Made by a program: the position numbers and the translations under genes
Assembly (NCBI GenBank): GCA_902539165.1
Contig: CACBHY010000006.1
Coordinates: forward strand, 1 to 61,817
Origin: an uncultured Pelagibacteraceae bacterium
Lineage (GTDB): Bacteria > Pseudomonadota > Alphaproteobacteria > Pelagibacterales > Pelagibacteraceae
Reading direction: 5' to 3'
DNA: 61,817 bases
Part shown: positions 17,275-25,275 of the stretch, piece after piece
Layout: each line of letters starts with the position of its first letter
How positions within the stretch are numbered: position 1 is the first letter of the stretch
The notes under the pieces: model-generated
What the model was told of the DNA's origin: nothing
The model's input: the letters and a program-made list of their open reading frames with translations, nothing else
Database searches by the model: none

Positions 17275-18594
17275 ATGATGATCGATTATACAAAAAACTT
17301 TTACAATAAAACAACTTTCTTAGAGAAATCATTTATAATTCTACTTTGTTTATTTCCAATTAGTATAATTATTGGAAATTTATTTATAAATTTAACTTTT
17401 CTATTAATATTTATTATTTTTTGTGCGGACTTATTTATAAATAAAAACTTTTCTTTCACAAAAGAAAATATTTTTATAATTTTAACTCTTTTTTTTTTTT
17501 CTTTATTAGTAAATTTATATTTTAGTACAGATACACTAGCCTCATTACCTAGAGTTCTAAAAATTTTAGAAGTAATTTCTTTAATTATTTTATTAAAAAA
17601 AATTATTAATAAATATGAGAATGAATTCGAAGATATAATATTGGGCTTTTGGGCTATAGTTTTTTCTATTTTGTTAATAGACATTTTGTATGAATTAATA
17701 TTTGGTTTTAATACTATTGGATTTAAATCCTACATGTCAGGAAGGGTTGCAAGTTTTTTTGGAGACGAGCTGGTAGCTGGATCATTTTTCTTAGGTTTTG
17801 TCTCGATATATGTAATCAGAATTTCAAATATATTGAAAAGCAATATTAATGTTAAATTATCAATTTTGGTAATATTCTTAATCACTGTTTCTTTTTTAAT
17901 TGGTGAAAGAGCTAATTTTATTAAATTTTTTATTATTATATTTTTTATAATGCTATTTGTTATAAAAATTAACCTTAGATATAAAATTGCAATTACTCTG
18001 ATAATAATTTCAAATCTTTTTCTATTTTTAAATTTGAATGAAAACATAAAATATAGGTATTATTCACAGCAACTAGAAAATTTTAAATCGGAAAGTAAAA
18101 ATGTAAAAAATGAAGATTCTCAAAACATTTTTGTAAATAGTAAAAACAATATAGTAGATTTCTTTAAGTGGACTAAATATGGAGCACATTATAATGCAGC
18201 TTATAAAATCTTTCTTGAAAAACCTTATTTTGGCATTGGAATAAAAAACTATAGAAATGAAAGTTACAAAGAAAAGTATAAAAATGAAGAATACAAATGG
18301 ACAAATGAAAGAATGACAACTCATCCTCATCAAATTCATTTTGAATTTTTATCTGAAACAGGTTTGTTCGGTTACATAAGTTTTTTGTTATTCATTTTAA
18401 CCTCGCTATTTTTAAGTATTAAAAACTATTTAAAACATAAAAATTTTTATCAGTTAGCAACAATTCTCTACGTAAGTATTACATTACTACCAATTTTGCC
18501 TTCAGGAAGTTTTTTTTCAACTTATTCCTCAAGTTTATTTTGGATCAACTATGCGATAATGGTTGGATATATAAAAGTTCCAACTAAATCTTAA
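17275..18594 (+). CDS. O-antigen ligase / polymerase-like membrane protein (Wzy_C family)
   Basis: This 439-residue polytopic protein has about ten hydrophobic segments, a large periplasmic loop (about 255-345) and the ligase-type motif THPHQIHFEFLSETGLFGY (about 343-361) just before the last helices. That layout is shared by WaaL ligases, Wzy polymerases and related O-oligosaccharide transferases, which sequence alone does not separate. The first ATG begins at the base after the tRNA CCA; a second ATG follows at once. A run of twelve T lies at 17489-17500 near codon 72. Its 3' end overlaps the convergent transaldolase gene by 11 bp. Confidence 0.82.
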   Translation: MMIDYTKNFYNKTTFLEKSFIILLCLFPISIIIGNLFINLTFLLIFIIFCADLFINKNFSFTKENIFIILTLFFFSLLVNLYFSTDTLASLPRVLKILEVISLIILLKKIINKYENEFEDIILGFWAIVFSILLIDILYELIFGFNTIGFKSYMSGRVASFFGDELVAGSFFLGFVSIYVIRISNILKSNINVKLSILVIFLITVSFLIGERANFIKFFIIIFFIMLFVIKINLRYKIAITLIIISNLFLFLNLNENIKYRYYSQQLENFKSESKNVKNEDSQNIFVNSKNNIVDFFKWTKYGAHYNAAYKIFLEKPYFGIGIKNYRNESYKEKYKNEEYKWTNERMTTHPHQIHFEFLSETGLFGYISFLLFILTSLFLSIKNYLKHKNFYQLATILYVSITLLPILPSGSFFSTYSSSLFWINYAIMVGYIKVPTKS

Positions 18595-19282
18595 ACCTCG
18601 ATTTTCTTGTATCTACTAAAAAACCCTTGACTGTTTCAATACTTAATTGATTAAAAGTTTTTCCAAAGTTTTCAATTTTTTCAATTATATTGGGAGGAAT
18701 AGTAATTATATGACAACCAAGTTGATCTGCTTGTGTATAGTTATAAGGTTCTCTTACACTGGCCCAAAGTATTTCAACGTTATTATATTTTTTTGCCATA
18801 GAAATACTTTTTTGAAATTCAGGGATAGGATCTTTTCCTGTATCTCCAGCCCTTCCTGCAAAAATTGAAATTATAACTTTAGTTTTTTTATTAATTAATT
18901 TGAGAATTTTTTCAGTCTGTTTTGAGCTATACACAGCAGTAATATTTAATTTAATATTTTGTGAGTTTAATTCTTGAATTATCCTTCCCATAAAATTTCC
19001 TTTTGAATTACATACTGGTATTTTTACATAAACATTTTTTGCCCACTTATTTATGGCAATCGCTTGTTTTTTCATATCTGCATATTCGTCTCCAAAAACC
19101 TCAAGTGATACAGGTTTATTATTACATATTTTGAGAATTTTCTTTGAATAAGATTTATAATCTTTAGCACCAGCTTTTCTCATTAAACTTGGGTTTGTAG
19201 TAAATCCTTTGACCAGTAATTTTCTATTAAATTTCTTTATTGTTTTTAGTTCTGCTGTGTCACAGAAAATTTTAGTTCTCAA
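18584..19282 (-). CDS. Transaldolase / fructose-6-phosphate aldolase family protein (TalC type)
   Basis: The 232-residue TIM-barrel protein has the family start (KIFCDTAELKTIKKF, then GFTTNPSLM), the Schiff-base lysine in YVKIPVCN (about 85) and SIFAGRAGDTGKDP. The length matches the short class that includes both FSA and short transaldolases. With tkt at the other side of the region it would supply the non-oxidative pentose-phosphate reactions. It follows pntB by 9 bp and is probably the last gene of the rpmJ-pnt transcript. Confidence 0.88.
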   Translation of the reverse strand: MRTKIFCDTAELKTIKKFNRKLLVKGFTTNPSLMRKAGAKDYKSYSKKILKICNNKPVSLEVFGDEYADMKKQAIAINKWAKNVYVKIPVCNSKGNFMGRIIQELNSQNIKLNITAVYSSKQTEKILKLINKKTKVIISIFAGRAGDTGKDPIPEFQKSISMAKKYNNVEILWASVREPYNYTQADQLGCHIITIPPNIIEKIENFGKTFNQLSIETVKGFLVDTRKSRFKI

Positions 19283-19291
19283 AATAATATC

Positions 19292-20692
19292 CTATAAATT
19301 CTTTGTTATATCCTCTGTCATTTTCTTAGCGTCAGCGAATAACATAAGTGTATTTTCTTTATAAAACAGATCATTATCAATTCCAGCATAACCAGGGGAA
19401 AGACTTCTTTTAACGAATAAAACTGATTTACATTTTTCAACATCTAGAACTGGCATTCCATATATAGGACTTTGTGGATCTGTTTTAGCAACTGGATTTG
19501 TTACATCATTTGCTCCTATGACAAATGCAACATCTGCGTTTGCAAAATCATTATTTATCTCTTCTAATTCAAATACTTCATCATATGGGACATTTGCTTC
19601 TGCTAATAAAACATTCATATGACCAGGCATTCTTCCAGCCACTGGGTGAATAGCATAGGAAACTTTAATATCGTTTTTTTTTAAAGTATCTACCATTTCT
19701 CTTAAGGCATGTTGAGCTTGTGCCACGGCCATTCCATATCCAGGAACAATTATTACTGAAGAGGCATTTTTCATTAAAAATGCTGCATCGTCGGCATTAC
19801 CACTCTTTACAGGTCTTTGTTCTTTTATTGAAGGGCTTGATGTATCTTCTGTGGCTCCAAATCCTCCTAAGATGACATTAAAAAAGGAACGGTTCATACC
19901 TTTACACATTATGTAGGATAATATTGCTCCTGAGGAGCCAACCAGAGCTCCTGTAATAATCAAGGCAGTATTTTCAAGAGTAAAACCAATTCCTGCTGCT
20001 GCCCAGCCTGAATATGAGTTTAACATAGATATTACTACTGGCATATCGGCTCCACCAATTGGAATAATTAAAAGAAAACCTATTAAAAATGAAACACCTA
20101 GTAATAACCAAAAAAGGTTAGATGATTGTGTTGAACATAATAAATAAATTAGCACAACTATAGAAACTAATATAATTGCATTCAGTGGGTGTTGGCCTTT
20201 GAACGTTATTGGTGAGCCAGACATAACACCTTGGAGTTTTAAAAAAGCAATTACTGAACCTGAAAATGTTATAGCTCCTACTGCAGCTCCAATTGACATT
20301 TCGATCAAACTACCTAATTTTATGTTTCCTTGGGTTCCTAGGTTGAATGCCTCTGGGTTTAGAAAAGCAGAAATTGCTACAAAGACAGCTGCAAGTCCAA
20401 CTAAACTGTGAAAGCCTGCAACTAACTCTGGCATAGCTGTCATTGGAATTTTGTATGCAATAAAAGCTCCGATTGATCCTCCCACTAAAATAAATAGTAA
20501 AACAAAAATAAATCCAGTGGAAAAATTTCCTGTTGATAAAAAAGTTACTGTAATCGCAATAATCATGCCTAAAATTCCAAACAAATTGCCTTGTCTGGAC
20601 GTTTCTGGCGACGACAATCCTCTTAGAGCTAGTATGAACAAAACTCCTGAAACCAGATAAAAAATTGCTGATAAATCTGCAGATATCATCAT
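19292..20692 (-). CDS. pntB: NAD(P) transhydrogenase subunit beta PntB
   Basis: This is the membrane (dII) and NADP-binding (dIII) part of the proton-pumping transhydrogenase. The 466 residues carry eight or nine helices (about 1-265), then dIII (about 290-466) with VIIVPGYGMAVAQAQH, HPVAGRMPGHMNVLLAEA and GANDVTNP. The length is usual. Its start overlaps pntAB by 4 bp, in the pntAA-pntAB-pntB order of alphaproteobacteria. Confidence 0.97.
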   Translation of the reverse strand: MMISADLSAIFYLVSGVLFILALRGLSSPETSRQGNLFGILGMIIAITVTFLSTGNFSTGFIFVLLFILVGGSIGAFIAYKIPMTAMPELVAGFHSLVGLAAVFVAISAFLNPEAFNLGTQGNIKLGSLIEMSIGAAVGAITFSGSVIAFLKLQGVMSGSPITFKGQHPLNAIILVSIVVLIYLLCSTQSSNLFWLLLGVSFLIGFLLIIPIGGADMPVVISMLNSYSGWAAAGIGFTLENTALIITGALVGSSGAILSYIMCKGMNRSFFNVILGGFGATEDTSSPSIKEQRPVKSGNADDAAFLMKNASSVIIVPGYGMAVAQAQHALREMVDTLKKNDIKVSYAIHPVAGRMPGHMNVLLAEANVPYDEVFELEEINNDFANADVAFVIGANDVTNPVAKTDPQSPIYGMPVLDVEKCKSVLFVKRSLSPGYAGIDNDLFYKENTLMLFADAKKMTEDITKNL

Positions 20693-20997
20693 TTATCTTT
20701 TTTCTTTTTTTTATACATTGCCAACATCCTTTGGGTCACAAGGAAACCACCAAAAATATTTATTGCTGCCAAGGCTATGGCTAGAAAACCAAAAATACTT
20801 GATACATTAAATATGCTATCAGCATTTCCAGATAATCCGGCGATTATTGCTCCTACTATAATTACAGATGAAATAGCATTTGTGACTGACATCAATGGAG
20901 TGTGTAAAGAAGGAGTAACACTCCACACAACATAATACCCAATAAATATTGAAAGGATGAATATACTTAATCTAAATATTAAAGGATCTATTTCCAT
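20689..20997 (-). CDS. pntAB: NAD(P) transhydrogenase subunit alpha, membrane part (PntAB)
   Basis: The 102-residue protein has three or four hydrophobic helices and the conserved YYVVWSVTPSLHTPLMSVTN and SGNADSIFNVSS segments of the alpha-subunit channel domain. In enterics this is fused to the NAD-binding domain; here it is separate, the common alphaproteobacterial split. A Lys-rich tail ends the protein. It lies 4 bp after pntAA. Confidence 0.95.
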   Translation of the reverse strand: MEIDPLIFRLSIFILSIFIGYYVVWSVTPSLHTPLMSVTNAISSVIIVGAIIAGLSGNADSIFNVSSIFGFLAIALAAINIFGGFLVTQRMLAMYKKKKKDK

Positions 20998-21001
20998 ATA
21001 T

Positions 21002-22090
21002 TTACTTTATCAGTGTTTTCTCAATTATTTCGTCTTCTAGTTTAATATTGATTGTCTTGTTTTCTTTATCGAATAAATTATCAACAAAATTAAACATATT
21101 TTTTGCATATAAGCTAGATGCAGAAACTGGCAATTTATTTAAAACATTGCTTTCTCCTATAATTTTTACTCCATTTTTTTCAATGATTTTATCAACTTCT
21201 GAATAGTCAGTATTTCCTCCTTGTATGGCAGCCAAATCATAAATAATTGAACCAGATTGCATATTATTAATCATTGTTTCTTTAATTATTATTGGAGCTT
21301 TCTTTCCAGGTATCAAGGCAGTACAAATTACTATATCAACTTTTTTTAAAGTTTCTGACAAAAGCTCTTCTTGCTTCTTCTTAAAATCATCTGAAGCCTC
21401 TTTTGCATAACCACCTTCAGTTTCAAGATTTTCCGAACCTTCCACAGTTAGAAATTTTCCACCTAAACTTTCGACTTGTTCTTTTGATGCCATTCTTACA
21501 TCAGTTGCAAACACTATCGCTCCCATTCTTTTTGCAGTTGCAATAGCCTGGAGTCCAGCTACGCCAGCTCCAACAACTAAAACTTTAGCAGCAGGTATTG
21601 TTCCTGCTGCGGTCATCATCATAGGAATTGCTTTCTCAAAATATGCAAATGACTCTATTACTGCTTTGTACCCTGCTAAATTTGCCTGAGATGATAAAAT
21701 ATCCATAGACTGTGCTCTTGTTATTCTTGGAAGTAATTCTAAAGAAAAAAGTTTAATCCCATTTTTAACTAATTTATATAATTTTTCATTATTATTAAAT
21801 GGGTTCAAAACCCCAATCAATATCTGGTTTTTTTTCATTAGAGAAAATTTGTCCTCAGATAACATACCTAGCTGAACAATTATATCTGAGGCATTTAATA
21901 TTTCTTTATCATCTTTTGAAATTTTTACGCCTAATTCTAAATACTTCTCATCTTTAATTCCAATATGGGAACCATAATTTTCGCTTAGAATTATTTTAAA
22001 ACCTAATGAAACATATTTTTTTACAATTTCAGGAGTTATAGCAATTCTTTTTTCAAGATTATCATTTTCTAACGTAGATCCTATTATCAT
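21002..22090 (-). CDS. pntAA: NAD(P) transhydrogenase subunit alpha, NAD-binding part (PntAA)
   Basis: This hydride-donor domain (dI) is related to alanine dehydrogenase. The 362 residues show EKRIAITPEIVKKY (about 14-27), RITRAQSMDILSSQANLAGYKAV, the nucleotide-binding VLVVGAGVAGLQAIATAKRMGA (about 170-191, broken motif) and ALIPGKKAP. The upstream 40 bp contain a near-perfect duplication of the ribosome-binding region (22089-22127). The ATG abuts a TAG of a six-codon upstream reading frame. Confidence 0.96.
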   Translation of the reverse strand: MIIGSTLENDNLEKRIAITPEIVKKYVSLGFKIILSENYGSHIGIKDEKYLELGVKISKDDKEILNASDIIVQLGMLSEDKFSLMKKNQILIGVLNPFNNNEKLYKLVKNGIKLFSLELLPRITRAQSMDILSSQANLAGYKAVIESFAYFEKAIPMMMTAAGTIPAAKVLVVGAGVAGLQAIATAKRMGAIVFATDVRMASKEQVESLGGKFLTVEGSENLETEGGYAKEASDDFKKKQEELLSETLKKVDIVICTALIPGKKAPIIIKETMINNMQSGSIIYDLAAIQGGNTDYSEVDKIIEKNGVKIIGESNVLNKLPVSASSLYAKNMFNFVDNLFDKENKTINIKLEDEIIEKTLIK

Positions 22091-22127
22091 CTATACAACC
22101 TTACAAATCATCCATACAACCTTACAA
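22089..22127 (-). repeat. Tandem duplication of the pntAA translation-initiation region
   Basis: ATCTATACAACCTTACAA (22089-22106) and ATCCATACAACCTTACAA (22110-22127) differ at one of 18 bases and are offset by 21 bp. On the minus strand each copy carries TAAGG followed by an ATG, so the upstream copy creates the six-codon frame MICKVV ending in TAG directly against the pntAA ATG. The upstream copy also contains the stop codon of the cox IV micro-gene. Confidence 0.85.
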
Positions 22128-22232
22128 CAAGAATACCGCCATTAAAACCAATACCAATATAACAGCGACAGTTCCCCACAGAACAAGCTTAGTAAAGTTG
22201 TTCCAGGTTTTTTTATGGTTTTCGTCATCCAT
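22122..22232 (-). CDS. aa3-type cytochrome c oxidase subunit IV micro-protein
   Basis: This 36-residue protein starts MDDENHKKTWNNFTKLVLW and ends with one hydrophobic helix (about 16-36) finishing LMAVFLL. The short polar start with H-x2-TW-x2-F and W, then a single helix ending LMAVFL, fits the bacterial aa3 oxidase subunit IV (COX4_pro_2) pattern. It lies between rpmJ (5 bp upstream) and pntAA. The frame was read by hand from the sequence. Confidence 0.85.
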   Translation of the reverse strand: MDDENHKKTWNNFTKLVLWGTVAVILVLVLMAVFLL

Positions 22233-22237
22233 AAAAA

Positions 22238-22363
22238 TTATTTTTGTCTAGCTTTGAATTTAGGGTTTGTTTTGTTTATAATGTAAATTCTACCTCTTCT
22301 TCTAACTAGTTTAGAATTAAGGTCTCTTTTTTTTATAGATTTTAAAGAACTTTTAATTTTCAT
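22238..22363 (-). CDS. rpmJ: 50S ribosomal protein L36, zinc-free form
   Basis: The 41 residues begin [16 protein letters not shown] and include [19 protein letters not shown], diagnostic of L36. There is no cysteine or histidine, so no zinc ribbon, as in other alphaproteobacterial L36. The gene starts 15 bp after the mature end of the 5S gene on the same strand and is followed 5 bp later by the cox IV micro-gene. The Shine-Dalgarno (TTGAG) is weak. Confidence 0.96.
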   Translation of the reverse strand: MKIKSSLKSIKKRDLNSKLVRRRGRIYIINKTNPKFKARQK

Positions 22364-22378
22364 AATCTCAATTTCTGT

Positions 22379-22492
22379 GCCGGCAGTGTCCTACTCTTCC
22401 ATGTCTTAAGACAAAGTACCATTGGCGCAGAAGGGCTTGACTTCCGAGTTCGGAATGGGATCGGGTATAACACCAACGCAATAACCACCGGC
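22379..22492 (-). rRNA. rrf: 5S ribosomal RNA
   Basis: The minus strand reads GCCGGTGGTTATTGCG at the start and CACTGCCGGC at the end, with terminal GCCGG/CCGGC pairing and the internal CCCATTCCGAACTCGGAAG core of all 5S rRNAs; it is about 114 nt. No 16S or 23S gene occurs in the window. Upstream on its strand there is a polysaccharide epimerase gene 52 bp away, so this 5S is separated from the rest of any rRNA operon by at least 39 kb. Confidence 0.96.
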
Positions 22493-22498
22493 GAATGT

Positions 22499-22526
22499 GT
22501 TATATATAATTAAAACTGTTTGTAAA
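22499..22526 (-). promoter_or_regulatory. Candidate sigma-70 promoter dedicated to 5S rRNA
   Basis: On the minus strand TTTACA (22526-22521) is separated by 16 nt from TATAAC (22504-22499). Six bases then lead to the first base of mature 5S (22492), the spacing expected of a transcription start. It lies in the 52-bp gap between the epimerase stop and the 5S gene. Assignment is by consensus match and position only. Confidence 0.55.
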
Positions 22527-22544
22527 CTAACTTTTATTAGGATT

Positions 22545-23438
22545 TTACTTATGTTTTTTACAGATAGTAAGAAAATTCTTTATATAATCTTTAAGGTCTA
22601 TTTTTCCAAAACATTTGTGGACTTTATTTGACATGGCAATATTTGTTAGGGCTGACGCGTATCTCTCACCTTTTCTTTCCGGTAAATACTTTATTTTTGA
22701 ATTAAACATCTTTGCAACTTGAATTATAGAGTAACTTTTTTTATTTGAAATACTATAAAACTTACATTTGTTTTTTTTCCAAGCTTTATAACAAACTTCG
22801 ACTGTATCTTTAATATGCGTAAATCTTCTTGACTGTGTACCAGGTTTGACAACTGTTATTGGTAAATTATTTATGTAACAATTTTCAAAAATACCTATTA
22901 CAGTAGCCATATTACCTTTTGTTATTTGATTGGGTCCATAAACATTATAAAAAAAAATAACTTCATATTTGAAATTAAACCATTTTTTTAAATTTTCTAA
23001 AAGCTCAATATTTTTAGATTTAGTAAAGGCGTAAGGAGATAAGTTTTCGTCTTTACCATTATTTCCTAAAGAGGCTGATGTTGCTGAGTAAACAATTTTA
23101 ATTTTATTTTTTAAACAAAAATCAAAAACTGCATTGGATCCTATTGTATTGGATTGAATACATTCATTCATATAATCAAAACTTTGATAAATTCTTGAGA
23201 ATTCACCAAAATGAAAGATTGTTTTAATTTGAAATTTATATTTATTTAATAAGTAGTATATATTTTTTGTGTGACCTTTTAGATATCTTACTTTTTTATG
23301 TTTTATATGATTTGTACGAGTGCCTGAGGAATAATTGTCTAGACTTATTATCCTATAATTTGTTTTTTTTATTAAAATATTTATTAAATTAGATCCAACA
23401 AAACCTGCTCCGCCAGTAACTACAATTATATTTTTCAA
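22545..23438 (-). CDS. NAD-dependent sugar epimerase/dehydratase (GalE-like SDR)
   Basis: This extended short-chain dehydrogenase has 297 residues: GGAGFVGSNL nucleotide-binding loop (about 9-18), YSATSASLG (about 115-123) and the catalytic YAFTK (Tyr about 135). It fits NDP-sugar 4-epimerases or related enzymes; the substrate is unknown. It is the last island gene before 5S rRNA and lies 24 bp after a family 2 glycosyltransferase, so it is probably transcribed with it. Confidence 0.82.
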   Translation of the reverse strand: MKNIIVVTGGAGFVGSNLINILIKKTNYRIISLDNYSSGTRTNHIKHKKVRYLKGHTKNIYYLLNKYKFQIKTIFHFGEFSRIYQSFDYMNECIQSNTIGSNAVFDFCLKNKIKIVYSATSASLGNNGKDENLSPYAFTKSKNIELLENLKKWFNFKYEVIFFYNVYGPNQITKGNMATVIGIFENCYINNLPITVVKPGTQSRRFTHIKDTVEVCYKAWKKNKCKFYSISNKKSYSIIQVAKMFNSKIKYLPERKGERYASALTNIAMSNKVHKCFGKIDLKDYIKNFLTICKKHK

Positions 23439-23462
23439 TTTTTAAAACTTTAAAATTTTTAG

Positions 23463-24260
23463 TTAATGAATTTCATTTTTAATAAAGCAATTGACTAGCT
23501 TTGTAAAATAATAATCATACCCTGGTATAAATTTTTTATTCATTTTTTTCATCAGAAACTTCATATAATCGTAAGCTTCATTTCTTTTTCTCCACCAATT
23601 AAAAGTAAATTTTTTATACATTGAAGTAATTCCATTTTCATCATAGTTATATATGGTAAAATTTTTTTTAATCGACGAATACTCATTTTTTAAAAAAGCG
23701 TAAATACATAAACGCGCATCTATCTCCAAATTAGGAAATTCACCTTGTTTTGATAATTTCAAAAAATTTAAAAAAAACTTTCTTTTGATTGCGAGACAGC
23801 TAGTCGGATAAACACTGGGCCAAATAGTAAAGGAATTTTTTTTTCTTTTAAATTTAAAAATTTTTTCTACATTACCATATTTAGGCGTATCTTGAATAAA
23901 GTTTAAATTTTTGTTGCTTTTGAAATACTTCACAATGTACTTTATTTTATTTTTTTTATAATAGTCATCACTGTCTATTAAAAAAATTATCTCTCCTTTT
24001 GATCTACTAAACAAGTTTTTTGTTGCATATAATTGATTTAACGGTCCAGATTTATATTTTTTTTTCTTGTTAAAAGTTACAAATGTATTTTTTTTGTTAA
24101 TATTTTTTAATATTTGCCGAGAACTGTCTAACGAACAGTCATCAAATATTAATATCTCTTTTTTTTTATAATTTTGGTTAAGACAAGAATTTATAGATTT
24201 AAGCAAAAATTCTGATTTGTTATAACTAGTCATCAATATTGATGCAAATCCCTTTTTCAT
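23463..24260 (-). CDS. Family 2 glycosyltransferase
   Basis: The 265 residues have a GT-A fold start SILMTSYNKSEFLLKSINSCLNQ (split motif, about 7-29), IFDDCSLDSS (about 38-47) and the metal-binding FLIDSDDYY (about 92-100). No membrane helix is seen. Donor and acceptor sugars cannot be read from sequence. It is 2 bp downstream of the FkbM-type gene and 24 bp upstream of the epimerase. Confidence 0.85.
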   Translation of the reverse strand: MKKGFASILMTSYNKSEFLLKSINSCLNQNYKKKEILIFDDCSLDSSRQILKNINKKNTFVTFNKKKKYKSGPLNQLYATKNLFSRSKGEIIFLIDSDDYYKKNKIKYIVKYFKSNKNLNFIQDTPKYGNVEKIFKFKRKKNSFTIWPSVYPTSCLAIKRKFFLNFLKLSKQGEFPNLEIDARLCIYAFLKNEYSSIKKNFTIYNYDENGITSMYKKFTFNWWRKRNEAYDYMKFLMKKMNKKFIPGYDYYFTKLVNCFIKNEIH

Positions 24261-24262
24261 AT

Positions 24263-24970
24263 TTAAAAATTTTTATTAATATACAAATATTCGAATGATT
24301 TTCTAAATTTCATCTTTATTTTGAAAAATTTTTCAAATCTGTTTTTCATTAAATAATTATGTATATTTGTTAAGTTATAATTTTTAACTATCATGTCGTC
24401 AAAATGATGTTCAAAGTGAATAATTTTAACATTTTTAATTTTTTCTCCTAAACTTTTTAAAACCTTAAGTTCAAATCCTTCAGTATCAATTTTAATCAAA
24501 TCTATTATGCCAAGTTTTTTAGACTTGAAGAATTCGTCTAATCTTATCACATCTATATCGATTATTGTCTCTACTTCTTTAGAATTAAAAAAATTCAATA
24601 AAAAATATTTTTTTTTATAATATTTAGACTCTTTATTAAGTTTATTTATAGATGATGACGATGTCTCTAAATTTTTATAAAATTTAACCTTCCCTTTTTT
24701 TTCAGATATTCCATAATTTAAAACATTGATATTTTTACCGTCTGTTTTTTTTTTTAATATTCTGAAAATTTCAGGGTTTGGCTCAAATCCATATATAGTT
24801 TGAACATCAAATTTTTTTTTAATACTGTTAATATATTCTCCCTTATGAGAGCCTACATCAATTAAAGTTGATATGTTGTTATTTTTAATCTTTTTACTTA
24901 AAGCTTTTAATATTTTTTGTTGAGTAAAAAAATCAAATAAATTTAGAACAATCTTAATTAATTCTTTCAT
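24263..24970 (-). CDS. FkbM family methyltransferase
   Basis: This SAM-dependent O-methyltransferase has 235 residues: LIDVGSHKGEY (about 36-46), the ribose-binding YGFEPNPEIF (about 60-69), VIRLDEFFKSKKLGIIDLIKID and DTEGFELKVLKSLG (about 164-177), the FkbM hallmark. Members often methylate sugars in surface polysaccharides. It is first of the three-gene minus-strand run ending at 5S rRNA and is divergent from the YLDPGTGS gene across 83 bp. Confidence 0.9.
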   Translation of the reverse strand: MKELIKIVLNLFDFFTQQKILKALSKKIKNNNISTLIDVGSHKGEYINSIKKKFDVQTIYGFEPNPEIFRILKKKTDGKNINVLNYGISEKKGKVKFYKNLETSSSSINKLNKESKYYKKKYFLLNFFNSKEVETIIDIDVIRLDEFFKSKKLGIIDLIKIDTEGFELKVLKSLGEKIKNVKIIHFEHHFDDMIVKNYNLTNIHNYLMKNRFEKFFKIKMKFRKSFEYLYINKNF

Positions 24971-25014
24971 TATATCTATTAATTATCTTCTAATATCTTA
25001 TAATTAAAATTTTA

Positions 25015-25042
25015 TTGATAAGATATCAAGAAAGTATATTAA
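25015..25042 (+). promoter_or_regulatory. Possible promoter of the YLDPGTGS cassette
   Basis: TTGATA at 25015-25020, a 16-nt spacer and TATTAA at 25037-25042 lie 11 nt before the ATG at 25054, in the 83-bp divergent gap. The match is moderate and A/T-rich sequence produces such matches by chance. Confidence 0.28.
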
Positions 25043-25053
25043 TTTAGTGACTT

Positions 25054-25275
25054 ATGAATAAAATAAATTCAATTTTTTTTCTTTTAATTTTAATTGTTAC
25101 TCCTAACACATCCTATGCGTATTTAGATCCTGGAACTGGCAGTATAATTTTACAAGCTATACTTGGATTTATAGCGGCTACTGTAGCGTCTATATCTATT
25201 TATTGGACAAAGTTTAAAATAATATTAAAAAAAATTTTTAGCAAAAAGAGAAATCAAAAAAATTTAGAAGATTAA
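25054..25275 (+). CDS. Small membrane protein with YLDPGTGS motif
   Basis: This 73-residue protein has a signal-peptide-like helix (about 4-22, ending SYA), then YLDPGTGSIILQ directly at the predicted mature N-terminus, a second helix (about 30-50) and a Lys-rich cytoplasmic tail. The YLDPGTGS block recurs in small uncharacterised membrane proteins of diverse bacteria, to my knowledge without assigned function. Its stop directly abuts the next start, and it leads a four-gene run: methyltransferase, sulfatase-fold protein, GT2. Function unknown; a membrane scaffold is a guess. Confidence 0.8.
   Translation: MNKINSIFFLLILIVTPNTSYAYLDPGTGSIILQAILGFIAATVASISIYWTKFKIILKKIFSKKRNQKNLED

Noticed and set aside
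17301..18339. Three minus-strand frames inside the O-antigen ligase gene
   Set aside because: They mirror hydrophobic A/T-rich codons of the ligase; the plus-strand frame carries the conserved ligase motif.
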